From Phil1 sp040767925 (GTDB taxonomy: Bacteria; Bacillota; Clostridia; Christensenellales; CAG-138), in contig JAXGNN010000001.1 of assembly GCA_040767925.1 (NCBI GenBank), positions 806,001 through 870,000 of the forward strand: a DNA stretch of 64,000 bases, given 5' to 3'. Each line of letters starts with the position of its first letter. Position 1 is the first letter of the stretch. The notes under the pieces are model-generated. The model was not told the origin of the DNA. It searched no databases and worked only from the letters and a program-made list of their open reading frames with translations. Made by a program: the position numbers and the translations under genes. Below are positions 44,387 to 52,955 of this stretch, piece after piece.

Positions 44387-45067
44387 ATGCACCTTGATAC
44401 CTACCGAAAAATCGAAAGCCATATGCTCCGATGCATGGACGACAGCGCGCACGACAAGGACCACATCTACCGGGTATTGTACGTCGCGCTCGATATTGCG
44501 GGCTTTGAAAGCGACGTCGATTACGACGCGCTGATCGCCGCCTGCCTGCTCCACGACATCGGCCGCCGGGAGCAGTTCGACGACCCGCGGCTGTGCCACG
44601 CCGCCGTCGGCGCAGAGAAGGCGTATCGCTTTCTGATTTCCGAAGGCTTCATGCCCGAATACGCCGGGAAGGTGAGCGGATGCATCAGGGCGCACCGTTT
44701 CCGCGCCGACGCGCAGCCCCAAAGCATCGAGGCGAAGATCCTCTTTGACGCGGACAAGGTCGACGCGACCGGCACGCTCGGCATCGCGCGCACGATTTTC
44801 TATAAGGGGCAGGAATCGGAACCGCTCTATTCCCTCTTGCCGGACGGGGGGATTTCCGACGGGTCCAAAGATGAAGCCCCTTCCTTCTTCCAGGAATACA
44901 GGTATAAGCTCGAGGGTTTGTATACGAAGTTCTACACGAGGCGCGGCGCCGAGATCGCGGCGGAGCGGCAGGCTTCCGCGCAGGCTTTCTATGAGGCGAT
45001 GCTGCGCGAGGTGCGCGCTTCCTACGGGAGCGGACAGGCCGTTCTCGACAGGCACATCGGCGCTTGA
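44387..45067 (+). CDS. HD-domain phosphohydrolase
   Basis: A 226-aa cytosolic metal-dependent phosphohydrolase. The HD pattern is His in 'SAHDKDHIYRV' (about 15-25), 'LLHDIGRREQ' (about 54) and 'DADKVDATGTLGIAR' (about 125). It matches small bacterial YedJ/uncharacterised HD proteins; the substrate is unknown. ATG 44387 (GGAG 10 nt upstream) is preferred, while GTG 44351 is also possible. Its stop TGA overlaps the TTG start of the M56 fragment (TTGA). Confidence 0.82.
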   Translation: MHLDTYRKIESHMLRCMDDSAHDKDHIYRVLYVALDIAGFESDVDYDALIAACLLHDIGRREQFDDPRLCHAAVGAEKAYRFLISEGFMPEYAGKVSGCIRAHRFRADAQPQSIEAKILFDADKVDATGTLGIARTIFYKGQESEPLYSLLPDGGISDGSKDEAPSFFQEYRYKLEGLYTKFYTRRGAEIAAERQASAQAFYEAMLREVRASYGSGQAVLDRHIGA

Positions 45068-47019
45068 CGCCGCGCGCGGCCATCGGGCGGGACATCGCGG
45101 CGCTGTTCGCCGCGTGCAAGCTGCGCGCCGGGGTCATGCGGGATGTGCGGCTCGTCGTCACGGCGGAAAACCGCTCCCCCGCCCTCGCGCTCATCGGGGC
45201 GAAGCCTGCCGTGATCCTGCCAAAAAGCCTCCTTGCGGACGCGCCCAAGCTGCGCTACGCGATGCTGCACGAGCTTTGCCACCTGCGCCGCCGCGACCAC
45301 GCGGCGGTGATGCTGATGGCGCTCGTCCGCTCGGCGCACTGGTTCAACCCCGTCGTCCATTTCGCCCTCGCGCGGATGGAGAGCGACATGGAATCCGCCT
45401 GCGACGCCGCGGTGCTCTCCGTCATTGAGCCCGGGGAAAAGAAAAACTACCTCGTCACGCTGCTCGCCCTCTTTACGCAGGGGCGCCGGATGGCGCTGGG
45501 CATGGCGGAATACCGCACGCGGCGTCTCGCGCAAAAAAGGCTCGAGGGCGCTTTCATGAGAGCGCGCACGGGAGGCGCCGCGAAGTGCGCCGCGGCCCTC
45601 CTTTCGGCAACGCTCCTCCTCTGCTGCTTCACGACCGCCTGCCAGCCCACGCCGAAGGAGGAGATCGTCGTCATCAAGGAGGGGAATTACGAGGAGCGCA
45701 AAGAGGAAGATTCCGCGGCGGAGCAGATCGGCTTTACGGAGCGCATATCGGGGAGCTTCCAGCTCACGGATAAGCTCTCCCTCACCGTGGACGCCGCGCT
45801 TACGGCTTACGCGCCGCTCGAGGAGTACAGGGTCTATCGAGGCGTGCTCGCGGACTTCACGCAGGAGGAGGCGGAGGTGCTGGCGGAAATCTTCGTGCCC
45901 GGCGTCTCGATGACGGCCTACGACGGCGCGATGACAAAAAGCTACATACTCGAGCGCCTGCTCCTCCCCGCGAAGAAGGACCTCGAGGAGGTCAGGGCGG
46001 GCACGTGGACGCCCGACCCGGGCCTCGACGACCCGACGCTGACGCTCGAGGACGCCGGGAGGCGCGTCGAGATGTTCCAGCAATGGTATGACGGCGCGCC
46101 GGAAACCATCGTGCCCGCGCCCATCGACATATCGGGCTACGCCGAAAACGGGAACTATTTCTACGGGGAGTTCCCCGTGGAGGGCTCCGCGTTCTGCGGG
46201 AAATTCTCCGTCGGATACGGGGCGAGGAACGGCACGGGCGGGATGTTCTACTATAACGCGCGCTACGACCTCGTCGAGCAGCACAACATGATGCCCACGC
46301 CCGAAGGAGCGTACTTCGACACTGGCGCGCGCGGCGGAGGCGTTTCCATGAAAACCACCGCCGAGGAGGCCGTTCGGATCGCCACGGAAATGAAAGATAA
46401 AATAGGCGCGGACGATCTGGCATATGCTTTTACCGTGCCGGCGGTGTGCTGGTCCGGGGAAATGTCGACAGGCAACCTCAACGCCTATTGGGTAGTGTTC
46501 CTGCGCGAAATCGACGGCGTCCCCGTGCTGGACATCGGCCGCGTGAGGCAATACGCGCAGTACGACGTGGGGCAGCCGTTTGAAAAGCTGGTTGTCACCG
46601 TGAGCGACGAGGGCGTGCTCGCCGTGAACTGGCTGGGCGTCACGCATCTGACCGGCGTGGAGGTGGAGAAGCCCTCCTTCCTCGCCCTCTCGCGAATCCT
46701 GGAGGCCGTGAAGAACGGCATCGCCGCGCGGTGCGCCTTCGACGCCTGGATGGAGGGGGCAATCGAGTGCCTGGAAGCCGATATCCCCTCCGGGCGGCTC
46801 ATGTATGTGCGCCTGAAGCCGCCGAACGGCGGCGCGCGGGACGTGCGCTTCCTCCCCGCGTGGGTGTTCGACGTGGATGTCGCCCGCGTCTGGTCCGACG
46901 GGGCGCTCGCGGAGAACCCCTCTTTGAATAAGCGGGACGCGTATAGGGACATACTCGTGATCAACGCGCTCGACGGCAGCTATATCGACCCGGTCTATTT
47001 GGACGGCGTCGCATATTAA
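45064..47019 (+). CDS. M56-type (BlaR1-like) metallopeptidase lacking the N-terminal membrane helices
   Basis: A frame of 651 codons whose first 70 residues already lie in the peptidase domain. 'IGRDIAALFAACKLRAGVMRDVRLVVTAENRSPALALIG' leads into the zinc motif 'LLHELCHLRRRDH'-like (HELCH at 69-73). One membrane helix follows (about 175-192), then a large extracellular part of about 450 residues without recognised domain. Intact relatives have about three more N-terminal helices before this point and usually a BlaI/MecI repressor gene upstream; both are missing. The only start available is TTG 45064 overlapping the HD gene stop, without a clear ribosome site. It is probably a 5'-deleted gene, though it may still be translated by coupling. 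Confidence 0.72.
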   Translation: MTPRAAIGRDIAALFAACKLRAGVMRDVRLVVTAENRSPALALIGAKPAVILPKSLLADAPKLRYAMLHELCHLRRRDHAAVMLMALVRSAHWFNPVVHFALARMESDMESACDAAVLSVIEPGEKKNYLVTLLALFTQGRRMALGMAEYRTRRLAQKRLEGAFMRARTGGAAKCAAALLSATLLLCCFTTACQPTPKEEIVVIKEGNYEERKEEDSAAEQIGFTERISGSFQLTDKLSLTVDAALTAYAPLEEYRVYRGVLADFTQEEAEVLAEIFVPGVSMTAYDGAMTKSYILERLLLPAKKDLEEVRAGTWTPDPGLDDPTLTLEDAGRRVEMFQQWYDGAPETIVPAPIDISGYAENGNYFYGEFPVEGSAFCGKFSVGYGARNGTGGMFYYNARYDLVEQHNMMPTPEGAYFDTGARGGGVSMKTTAEEAVRIATEMKDKIGADDLAYAFTVPAVCWSGEMSTGNLNAYWVVFLREIDGVPVLDIGRVRQYAQYDVGQPFEKLVVTVSDEGVLAVNWLGVTHLTGVEVEKPSFLALSRILEAVKNGIAARCAFDAWMEGAIECLEADIPSGRLMYVRLKPPNGGARDVRFLPAWVFDVDVARVWSDGALAENPSLNKRDAYRDILVINALDGSYIDPVYLDGVAY

Positions 47020-47083
47020 GACGAATACACGGTACCGACCGCGCAACCGGCGAAGGCGGGTGAACGGACGAAGGGAGGCACGG

Positions 47084-47863
47084 ATGGAACAGGGAACGCG
47101 GGTCCGGCAAAGGCGCTACCGCGTCAGGTACGGAAAGCTCCTCGCGCGCCTCGCGGCGCTTGTCGGCATCCTCGCGCTCGCCGTCGCCGCGGCAAAGCTT
47201 TTCTCCTCAACGCGCAGCGCGGAGCTTTACGGCGGAAACGCCGCGAAAACGCATTCCCCGGGCCCGGGAGAAGACGCGCAGGGCGACCTGCTCATACTCG
47301 TCAACTGGGAGCACCCCGTGCCTTATGACAAGCCGGAAAACCTCGTTTCCCTCAGGGCCGCCTTGGGCGACGCCGCGCGCCTGCAGAGCCCGGACGGCTC
47401 CATCGACGCCGAAGCGGGGGAGGCCGCGCGGCAAATGCTCGAGGCCGCGGACAGGGAAGGGCTCGGCCCTTACCTCGTCACGACCGCATACCGCTCCGTC
47501 TCCTATCAGGACACGCTTTATAGCGCCCGCCTCGCCGAGGACCCGGATTACGGCAGCGACCCCTATAAGAATCCGGTGAAGGTGCTGCCCGGCCGGTGCA
47601 GCGAGCACACGACGGGGCTTGCGATCGACATCCTCTCCGTTTCCTACCGCGAATCGGACGCTGGCTTCGCCGACACGCCCGAGGGCGAATGGCTGATGGA
47701 AAACGCGCACCGATTCGGCTTCATCCTGCGCTATCCCGCCGACAAGGAGCACATCACGGGCGTCATCTTCGAGCCGTGGCATTACCGCTACGTGGGGCTC
47801 GACGCGGCAAAGGAAATACATGAGGCCGGACAGTGCCTCGAGGAATATCTCGGGGAGGCATAA
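47084..47863 (+). CDS. VanY-like D-alanyl-D-alanine carboxypeptidase (M15B)
   Basis: A 259-aa protein with a basic N-terminus and one membrane helix (about 20-42), placing the catalytic domain outside. The M15B zinc site is present: 'GRCSEHTTGLAIDI' (His and Asp, about 175-188) and 'FEPWHYRYVG' (Glu and His, about 232-241); 'VTTAYRSVSYQDTLY' is the substrate-positioning Arg region. It would remove the terminal D-Ala from peptidoglycan stems. ATG 47084 follows AAGGGAGG. Confidence 0.92.
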   Translation: MEQGTRVRQRRYRVRYGKLLARLAALVGILALAVAAAKLFSSTRSAELYGGNAAKTHSPGPGEDAQGDLLILVNWEHPVPYDKPENLVSLRAALGDAARLQSPDGSIDAEAGEAARQMLEAADREGLGPYLVTTAYRSVSYQDTLYSARLAEDPDYGSDPYKNPVKVLPGRCSEHTTGLAIDILSVSYRESDAGFADTPEGEWLMENAHRFGFILRYPADKEHITGVIFEPWHYRYVGLDAAKEIHEAGQCLEEYLGEA

Positions 47864-48012
47864 AGGCGATTTCGCACGGGAAGGGGCGGCGCGGCGCGCC
47901 GTCCTTTTTTACTTTGTTTCCCATCGCGGCCGGCACAGGCGTTCCTTTTCCCCGGCGCGAAAACGTGATAGTATGGGTGTCGGACGATCATACAAAAGAA
48001 CGGAGAAAACGC

Positions 48013-49101
48013 GTGAACCTTCCCGATGTAAAAATGCCCGCCAGGGCTGAGATACGGCTGAACGCGGATCTTCCCGCTCTCCTGTTGGGTTGGTATGAAA
48101 CGCACGCCCGCGAACTGCCGTGGCGGAAAGATCGCAAGCCTTACCGCGTGTGGCTTTCCGAAATCATGCTCCAGCAGACGCGGGTCGAGGCCGCGCGGGA
48201 TTATTACCTGCGCTTCCTCGAAAGGCTCCCCACGGTGGAGGCGCTCGCCGCGGCGGACGAGGAAATCCTGCTCAAGCTTTGGGAAGGGCTTGGCTATTAC
48301 AGCCGCGCGCGCAACCTGCATAAAACAGCGAAGCTGATCGCAAACGAGTACGGCGGGCGGTTCCCGGATACCTTCGAAGCGCTTTTGAAGCTGCCGGGCG
48401 TCGGCGCGTATACGGCGGGGGCGATCGCGTCGATCTGCTTCGAGAAGCCGGTGCCCGCCGTGGACGGCAACGTGCTGCGGGTCGTATCGCGCGTCGCGGG
48501 CGTCGCGGAACCCATGGACACGCCGGGGATGAAGGGCTGCGTCTCGGCCGCGCTCGCGAAGCTCTATCCCGCGGGGCGGTGCGGCGCGTTCACGCAGAGC
48601 CTGATGGAGCTTGGCGCGACGGTCTGCCTGCCCAACGGGGCGCCCAGATGCGGGGAATGCCCGGTTTCTCACCTCTGCTGGGCGCGACAAAACGGAGCGG
48701 TCGCGAGTTTGCCCGTAAAACAGGAGAAAAAGCAAAGGCGCACGGAGCATGTCACCGTGCTCGCGCTCACGTGCGGCGGCGCGCTCGCCATCCGCAGGAG
48801 GGAGGGTGGAGGGCTCCTCGGCGGGCTGTGGGAACTGCCGAACGTATCGGGCGAACTGGACGAAGCGGAAACCCTCGCGCTCGCGCTCGCATGGGGCGCG
48901 TCGCCCGTATCGGTCGCGGACAGGGTAAAATGCGCGCACGTCTTCACGCACGTCCGCTGGGAGATGACCTGCTATTCCATATCCTGCGCAGCGAAACCTG
49001 AACGCTTCGTCTGGGCGGACCACGCTTCCCTCGCCGGGACGTACGCGCTGCCGAGCGCGTTCCGCAAGCTTTTGAAGGAGGGCGCGGATGACGTTCGATG
49101 A
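48013..49101 (+). CDS. mutY: A/G-specific adenine DNA glycosylase
   Basis: A 362-aa base-excision repair enzyme that removes adenine opposite 8-oxoguanine. 'EIMLQQTRVEAA' holds the catalytic Glu, 'LPGVGAYTAGAIASICFEKPVPAVDGNVLRV' the helix-hairpin-helix and catalytic Asp. Four Cys for the iron-sulfur cluster are in 'VCLPNGAPRCGECPVSHLCW', with one extra residue between the first two compared with E. coli. The C-terminal NUDIX-like domain spans about 235-355. GTG 48013 is the chosen start (CGGAG upstream). It overlaps the next gene by 14 bp. Confidence 0.94.
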   Translation: MNLPDVKMPARAEIRLNADLPALLLGWYETHARELPWRKDRKPYRVWLSEIMLQQTRVEAARDYYLRFLERLPTVEALAAADEEILLKLWEGLGYYSRARNLHKTAKLIANEYGGRFPDTFEALLKLPGVGAYTAGAIASICFEKPVPAVDGNVLRVVSRVAGVAEPMDTPGMKGCVSAALAKLYPAGRCGAFTQSLMELGATVCLPNGAPRCGECPVSHLCWARQNGAVASLPVKQEKKQRRTEHVTVLALTCGGALAIRRREGGGLLGGLWELPNVSGELDEAETLALALAWGASPVSVADRVKCAHVFTHVRWEMTCYSISCAAKPERFVWADHASLAGTYALPSAFRKLLKEGADDVR

Positions 49102-49666
49102 GTTGAAAGCGGGCATCCTCAACTGCAGGGAATGCGAGGCGCTGTTCGGCTTCGAGCCCCATCCGGTCTTCCAGGGCAGGCCGGATTCGAAGATCATGCA
49201 AATCAGCCAGGCGCCCTCGCGCAACGTCCATAACACCGGCAAGCCCTTCGACGACGCGAGCGGGAGGAAGCTTCGCGGCGAATGGTACGGGATACCGGAC
49301 GGCGTTTTCTATAATCCCGAAAACTTTTACATCGCGTCCGTCGCCCGCTGCTATCCCGGGAAATCCCCTTCGGGCGGGGACAGGCCGCCGCCGAAGGCGT
49401 GCGCGCGGCTGTGGCTCGAGAAGGAAATGGAACTGGTGGACAACGAGATCTACCTGCTCGTCGGGGGGATCGCCGCGCGCCGCTTTTTTCCGGAGCGGGA
49501 TTTTTCCACCCTGGTGTTCCGCGATCAGACCCTCCGCGGGAAGCCCGCCTACGTGCTCCCCCACCCCTCGCCGCTCAACGTGAAGTGGTTCATGGACCAT
49601 CCCGATTTCTTTTCCATAAGGATTCGGCAGGTCCGGGAGGCCGTGCACAGGGCGCTGGGGCTGTGA
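49088..49666 (+). CDS. Uracil-DNA glycosylase-superfamily protein
   Basis: A 192-aa protein of the UDG superfamily: 'KIMQISQAPSRNVHNTGKPFDDASGRKLRGEW' (about 35-66) resembles the active-site motif GxxPG...G.PF, and 'VLPHPSPLN' (about 157-165) is the C-terminal HPSP loop. 'NCRECEALFGF' near the start could supply cluster ligands as in family 4 enzymes, but not all four Cys are obvious. It is likely involved in removal of deaminated bases. It is coupled to mutY by a 14-bp overlap, forming a DNA-repair operon. Confidence 0.85.
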   Translation: MTFDELKAGILNCRECEALFGFEPHPVFQGRPDSKIMQISQAPSRNVHNTGKPFDDASGRKLRGEWYGIPDGVFYNPENFYIASVARCYPGKSPSGGDRPPPKACARLWLEKEMELVDNEIYLLVGGIAARRFFPERDFSTLVFRDQTLRGKPAYVLPHPSPLNVKWFMDHPDFFSIRIRQVREAVHRALGL

Positions 49667-49719
49667 CAAAGCGTCGCGCCGGAACGCGGCTCATCGGCGG
49701 ATTGGAGGGTGATTGCCTG

Positions 49720-49951
49720 ATGAGGGAAGCCTGCCGCGCGTTTCTGCGCGGCGTCAACGTCAGCGGAATCAGCATCCAGATGGAGGCCTTGCGCGCCGCC
49801 TTCCTGGGGATGGGCTTCACGGACGTGAAAACCGTGCTCAATACGGGGAACGTCGTTTTTCGTCTCGGAGAAGGTGAACCTGGCGAAACGGAGTTAAAGG
49901 CCGCTATCGGGGAGGGCCTTCGCCGGAGCGATGCGCTGAGGGAAGTATATC
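49720..49951 (+). pseudogene. 3'-truncated DUF1697 gene
   Basis: The frame from ATG 49720 gives 'CRAFLRGVNVSGISIQMEALRAAFLGMGFTDVKTVLNTGNVVFR', a good match to the N-terminal third of DUF1697 proteins (normally about 180 aa). After about 75 residues it runs into the terminator of the convergent MerR gene and continues antisense through that gene to a chance stop at 50223. It is probably a remnant cut at its 3' end. ATG 49720 lies about 12 nt after GGAGGG. Confidence 0.75.
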
Positions 49952-49984
49952 AAAAAAGAGCGCCCCCCCGGGACGCTCTTTTTT
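49952..49984. terminator. Intrinsic terminator after the MerR gene
   Basis: AAAAAAGAGCG (49952-49962) pairs perfectly with CGCTCTTTTTT (49974-49984) around a C/G-rich loop. It can act in both directions, with T runs on either strand. Confidence 0.9.
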
Positions 49985-49993
49985 GCGCGTTTC

Positions 49994-50752
49994 TCACTCC
50001 TCGCAGAAAATCCGGATCGCGTCGCGCAGGAACACCGCGAGGCCGGGCGCGATGCCGTCATAATAGGCGGCGAAGCGCGGGTCCTCCACGTACATCTCGG
50101 CGAGGCCCCTGTGCGCTTCCTTTGAATATTGGTCCCAATAGAAGCAAAGCCATTCCTTGTGCAACGCCGCGGCTTTTTGCGCGAGCTCGCCTGCGGGGTC
50201 ACCCGTCTCACAGGCCGTCTTGAGCGCCTCGTTGAGCTCTGTGGACAACCTCTCCTGCGCGGCGTGCCGCTCCCGGCTCATGCCGCGCACCTTGGCGTTC
50301 GAGCGCTCGACGGCCTCCTCGCCGTACTTCTCGCGGATTTCCTTTCCGTATTTCGCCTCGTTTTCGTCGATGAGCTTCCGCTTGAAGCCCTCGAATTTCT
50401 CCTCGTCCGTCATAACCGTATCCCCTTTCATCGATTGAATCGTCCTCTCGACGTTTTTGATGAGCGCGTCCGTCCGGGCGCGCTTTTCCCGGAGCGCCGC
50501 AAGGTGGCTTTGCAGCGCCGCCGCCACGTCGAAATCCTTCGCGCAAAGGATGCGTCCGATCTCCGCGAGCGGCACGCCGAGCTCCCTGTAGAGCAGTATC
50601 TGCTGGAGCCGCGCGACCTCCGCCTCGCCGTAGACGCGGTAGCCGTTCGCGTCCCTGCGCCCCGGAGAGAGCAGGCCGAGCTGCTCGTAATGGCGCAGCG
50701 CCCGCGCGCTCACGCCCGAGAGCTTCGATAGCTGATCCACGCCGTATTCCAT
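49994..50752 (-). CDS. MerR-family regulator with TipAS ligand domain
   Basis: A 252-aa transcription regulator. It has an N-terminal winged helix ('YGVDQLSKLSGVSARALRHYEQLGLLSPGRRDANGYRVYGE', about 2-42), a dimerising coiled coil (about 75-110) and a C-terminal TipAS all-helical domain (about 120-250, 'WDQYSKEAHRGLAEMYVEDPRFAAYYD'). TipAS domains bind thiopeptide or unrelated hydrophobic drugs. ATG 50752 follows GGAGGTGA. Its promoter has the stretched 19-bp spacer with a palindrome typical of MerR control, so it is probably autoregulated. No drug pump is adjacent. Confidence 0.92.
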   Translation of the reverse strand: MEYGVDQLSKLSGVSARALRHYEQLGLLSPGRRDANGYRVYGEAEVARLQQILLYRELGVPLAEIGRILCAKDFDVAAALQSHLAALREKRARTDALIKNVERTIQSMKGDTVMTDEEKFEGFKRKLIDENEAKYGKEIREKYGEEAVERSNAKVRGMSRERHAAQERLSTELNEALKTACETGDPAGELAQKAAALHKEWLCFYWDQYSKEAHRGLAEMYVEDPRFAAYYDGIAPGLAVFLRDAIRIFCEE

Positions 50753-50773
50753 CCCTCTCACCTCCGCAAAACG

Positions 50774-50804
50774 ACTATAAACCCTGACGTTACGTCAATG
50801 TCAA
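50774..50804 (-). promoter_or_regulatory. MerR-type promoter with 19-bp spacer and central operator
   Basis: On the minus strand: -35 TTGACA (50799-50804), 19-bp spacer, -10 TATAGT (50774-50779). The spacer contains the perfect palindrome TGACGTTACGTCA (50785-50797, plus-strand reading), the expected binding site of a MerR dimer. Confidence 0.88.
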
Positions 50805-50857
50805 GCGATTTTTCATTCCTTATTATGCCATGGTTTCGCCGTTTGCGGCCATGGGGA

Positions 50858-50885
50858 AAGGCCGCGGGCAAACCGCCGCGGCCTT
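50858..50885 (-). terminator. Hairpin downstream of sucD
   Basis: Perfect 10-bp stem AAGGCCGCGG (50858-50867) / CCGCGGCCTT (50876-50885) with an 8-nt loop, 31 bp past the sucD stop. The T tail on the minus strand is short (CTTTCCCC). Confidence 0.6.
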
Positions 50886-50915
50886 GCATCGGTTCCTCGT
50901 ATAAATGCGACGTCG

Positions 50916-51788
50916 TTACGCTTGCGCGAGCGCCGCGCGGACCTTCTCGATAGCCTCCCACGGCGTGTAGACGATCGTGGCACCCGCCTTCCCGAGCACC
51001 TCGCACTTTGCTTCGAACGTGTCGTCCCGGCCGTTGATGATCGCGCCGATGTGCCCCATGCGCACGCCCTTGGGCGCGCAGCGCCCGAGGATATACGCGA
51101 ACACGGGCTTTTTCATCCTCTTCACCACCTCGGCGCACTCGTTCTCCTTGCGCCCGCCGATCTCGCCGACGAGGAGCACCGCGTCCGTTTCCGGATCCTC
51201 TTCGAGCAGCTCGAGGTAGGCCGCCGGGTTGCGGCCGAGCACCTTATCCCCCCCGCAGCCTACGCAGACGGACTGCCCGATGCCCGCCTCGCTGAAGAGG
51301 CGCACCATCTCGATGGCCGTCGTACCCCCGCGCGTGACGATGCCGAGCCTCCCCGGCTTGCCGTACTCCGCGGCGAGCGAGCCGATGAGGCACTTGCCCG
51401 GCGCGATCATGCCGATGGTGTTGGGCCCGACAAGCCAGGTCCCGGCGCGCGCGGCGATGGCCCTCAGGCGCATGCATTCCTGCAGCGGCAGCCCTTCGGT
51501 GCCGATCAGCATCAGCTTCGCACCGGCCGCGATCGCCTCCGTCGCCGCGGAAAACACCGAGGGCGCGGGCACATAGATGACGCTCGCGTGGAACGGATGC
51601 TCCACCGCGGCCTCCGCCGCGCTGTTGTAAACCGGTATTCCCCAGACCTCCTGCCCGCCCTTCCCGGGGCTGACGCCCGCCACGACGCGCGTGCCGTAAT
51701 CCAGCATGCGTTTCGCCTGGTTGCGCCCGTAGGCGCCCGTGATGCCCTGTATCATGACCGTCGTGTCTTTATCGATCAGTATGCTCAT
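50916..51788 (-). CDS. sucD: Succinate-CoA ligase alpha subunit-like protein
   Basis: A 290-aa cytosolic CoA-binding subunit. 'QGITGAYGRNQAKRMLDYGTRVVAGVSPGKGG' (about 14-45) is the CoA-binding Rossmann region, 'VGPNTIGMIAPG' a conserved loop, and the phosphorylated His is in 'GVRMGHIGAIINGR' (about residue 245), where most family members have GHAGA. With the beta subunit it interconverts an acyl-CoA plus ADP/Pi and acid plus ATP/GTP. It lies 9 bp after sucC. The start has a weak ribosome site. The substrate may be other than succinate. Confidence 0.9.
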   Translation of the reverse strand: MSILIDKDTTVMIQGITGAYGRNQAKRMLDYGTRVVAGVSPGKGGQEVWGIPVYNSAAEAAVEHPFHASVIYVPAPSVFSAATEAIAAGAKLMLIGTEGLPLQECMRLRAIAARAGTWLVGPNTIGMIAPGKCLIGSLAAEYGKPGRLGIVTRGGTTAIEMVRLFSEAGIGQSVCVGCGGDKVLGRNPAAYLELLEEDPETDAVLLVGEIGGRKENECAEVVKRMKKPVFAYILGRCAPKGVRMGHIGAIINGRDDTFEAKCEVLGKAGATIVYTPWEAIEKVRAALAQA

Positions 51789-51797
51789 AGAAAACGA

Positions 51798-52955
51798 TTA
51801 ATCCTCCCGTACTTCCGTCTCGGCGGCGAGCTCCACAACCCTTTTGATCGCGCCGTAAAGCGAATCGATGATCTCCGCGCCGTTTTCGGCAAGCCCCGCC
51901 TTGCCCTCCTCGAGGCTCATGCTGTACACCGCGGCGCCCGTCGCGCGGATGCAGGCGACATAGCGCTTTTGCGGCTTCACGCGCTCCATGGCCTCCGCGA
52001 CCGCGCCCGCGTAGTTCTTCAGGGGCTGGGCGGTCAGCGTGAAGTTGACGATGACGGCGCGCACGGCGGGGTCCTCCTCGAAGGAGCGAAGCAGCGTTTC
52101 ATACGCGTTGACGATGTCCTCGTAGCTGTTGCTCCCCATGGCGTCCATGAAGTTGGCGGGCCGGCCGCCCATGCGCTCGATCGTGTCGAGGAGCATCATG
52201 GTGTTGCTCGCGCCCACGCTGATGACGCCGATGCTGCCCCCGAGGGGCACGTACGCGAAATGCCCCGCGTCGAGCGCGCCCTCCGCCCTGCGCTCGCGCG
52301 CGAAGCCCTCGATCAAAGGCTGGCGGAAGTCCGCGTAATCGTCGGTGACGACCTTCGAATCCGCGGCGACCACGGCGCCGTCGCGCCGGATGAGCGCGGG
52401 GTTGATCTCCATCGTATCCGCCTCGAAGCGCCTGTAACACGCGACCAGTTTTTCGGCGAGCTCCGCCACGGCAAAAATAGACCCTTCCCCGAAGCCCGCC
52501 TCCCGCGCGAGGGAGACGATCTCGTCCCCGGAAATGCCCTCGAGCGGGTCGACGGGCCTTGACGCCGCCTTCCCTTCGCGGCCGGCCGCCTCCACGTCGA
52601 CGCCGCCGCTCGCGCTCATCACCATCATGGGGCAGCCGCGCACGTCGTCCACGGTAATGCCGATGTAGCCCTCGGCGCCGGCGTCGACGCAGCGCTCGAC
52701 GAGCAGCCTGCAGCCCGGCTTGATTTCCTGTATGGCCCGCGCCGCCTCCACGGCCTCGGCGAGCGTCCGCGCGCGCCGGACGAGCCCGGCTTTGCCGCGG
52801 CCGCCGCTTAGAAGCTGCGCCTTGACCATCACCGGCAGGCCCAGTTCCTCCGCCGCCGTCGCCGCCTCATCGGGGTTCCCCGCAAGCCTTCCTTCGGGCA
52901 CCGGTATGCCGCATTCGGCAAAGAGCCGCTTGCCCTCAAACTCATAAAGCATCAT
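51798..52955 (-). CDS. sucC: Succinate-CoA ligase beta subunit-like protein (ATP-grasp)
   Basis: A 385-aa ATP-grasp subunit. 'MLYEFEGKRLFAECGIPVPEG' (N-terminus), 'VMVKAQLLSGGRGKAGLV' (nucleotide-binding, about 42-59), 'MEINPALIRRDG' (about 195) and 'GGSIGVISVGASNTMMLLDTIERMGG' (CoA ligase domain) identify it. Normal length. ATG 52955 overlaps the crotonase stop (ATGA), and sucD follows, so crotonase-sucC-sucD is one operon. The link to a crotonase suggests energy gain from an acyl-CoA formed in a degradation pathway. Confidence 0.92.
   Translation of the reverse strand: MMLYEFEGKRLFAECGIPVPEGRLAGNPDEAATAAEELGLPVMVKAQLLSGGRGKAGLVRRARTLAEAVEAARAIQEIKPGCRLLVERCVDAGAEGYIGITVDDVRGCPMMVMSASGGVDVEAAGREGKAASRPVDPLEGISGDEIVSLAREAGFGEGSIFAVAELAEKLVACYRRFEADTMEINPALIRRDGAVVAADSKVVTDDYADFRQPLIEGFARERRAEGALDAGHFAYVPLGGSIGVISVGASNTMMLLDTIERMGGRPANFMDAMGSNSYEDIVNAYETLLRSFEEDPAVRAVIVNFTLTAQPLKNYAGAVAEAMERVKPQKRYVACIRATGAAVYSMSLEEGKAGLAENGAEIIDSLYGAIKRVVELAAETEVRED

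Noticed and set aside
43935..45055. Minus-strand frame opposite the nitroreductase and HD genes
   Set aside because: Both plus-strand genes have clear motifs and ribosome sites; the antisense frame has none.
49952..50223. C-terminal part of a DUF1697 protein continuing through the MerR gene
   Set aside because: Beyond about residue 75 the frame is antisense to a real regulator gene and shows no family similarity.
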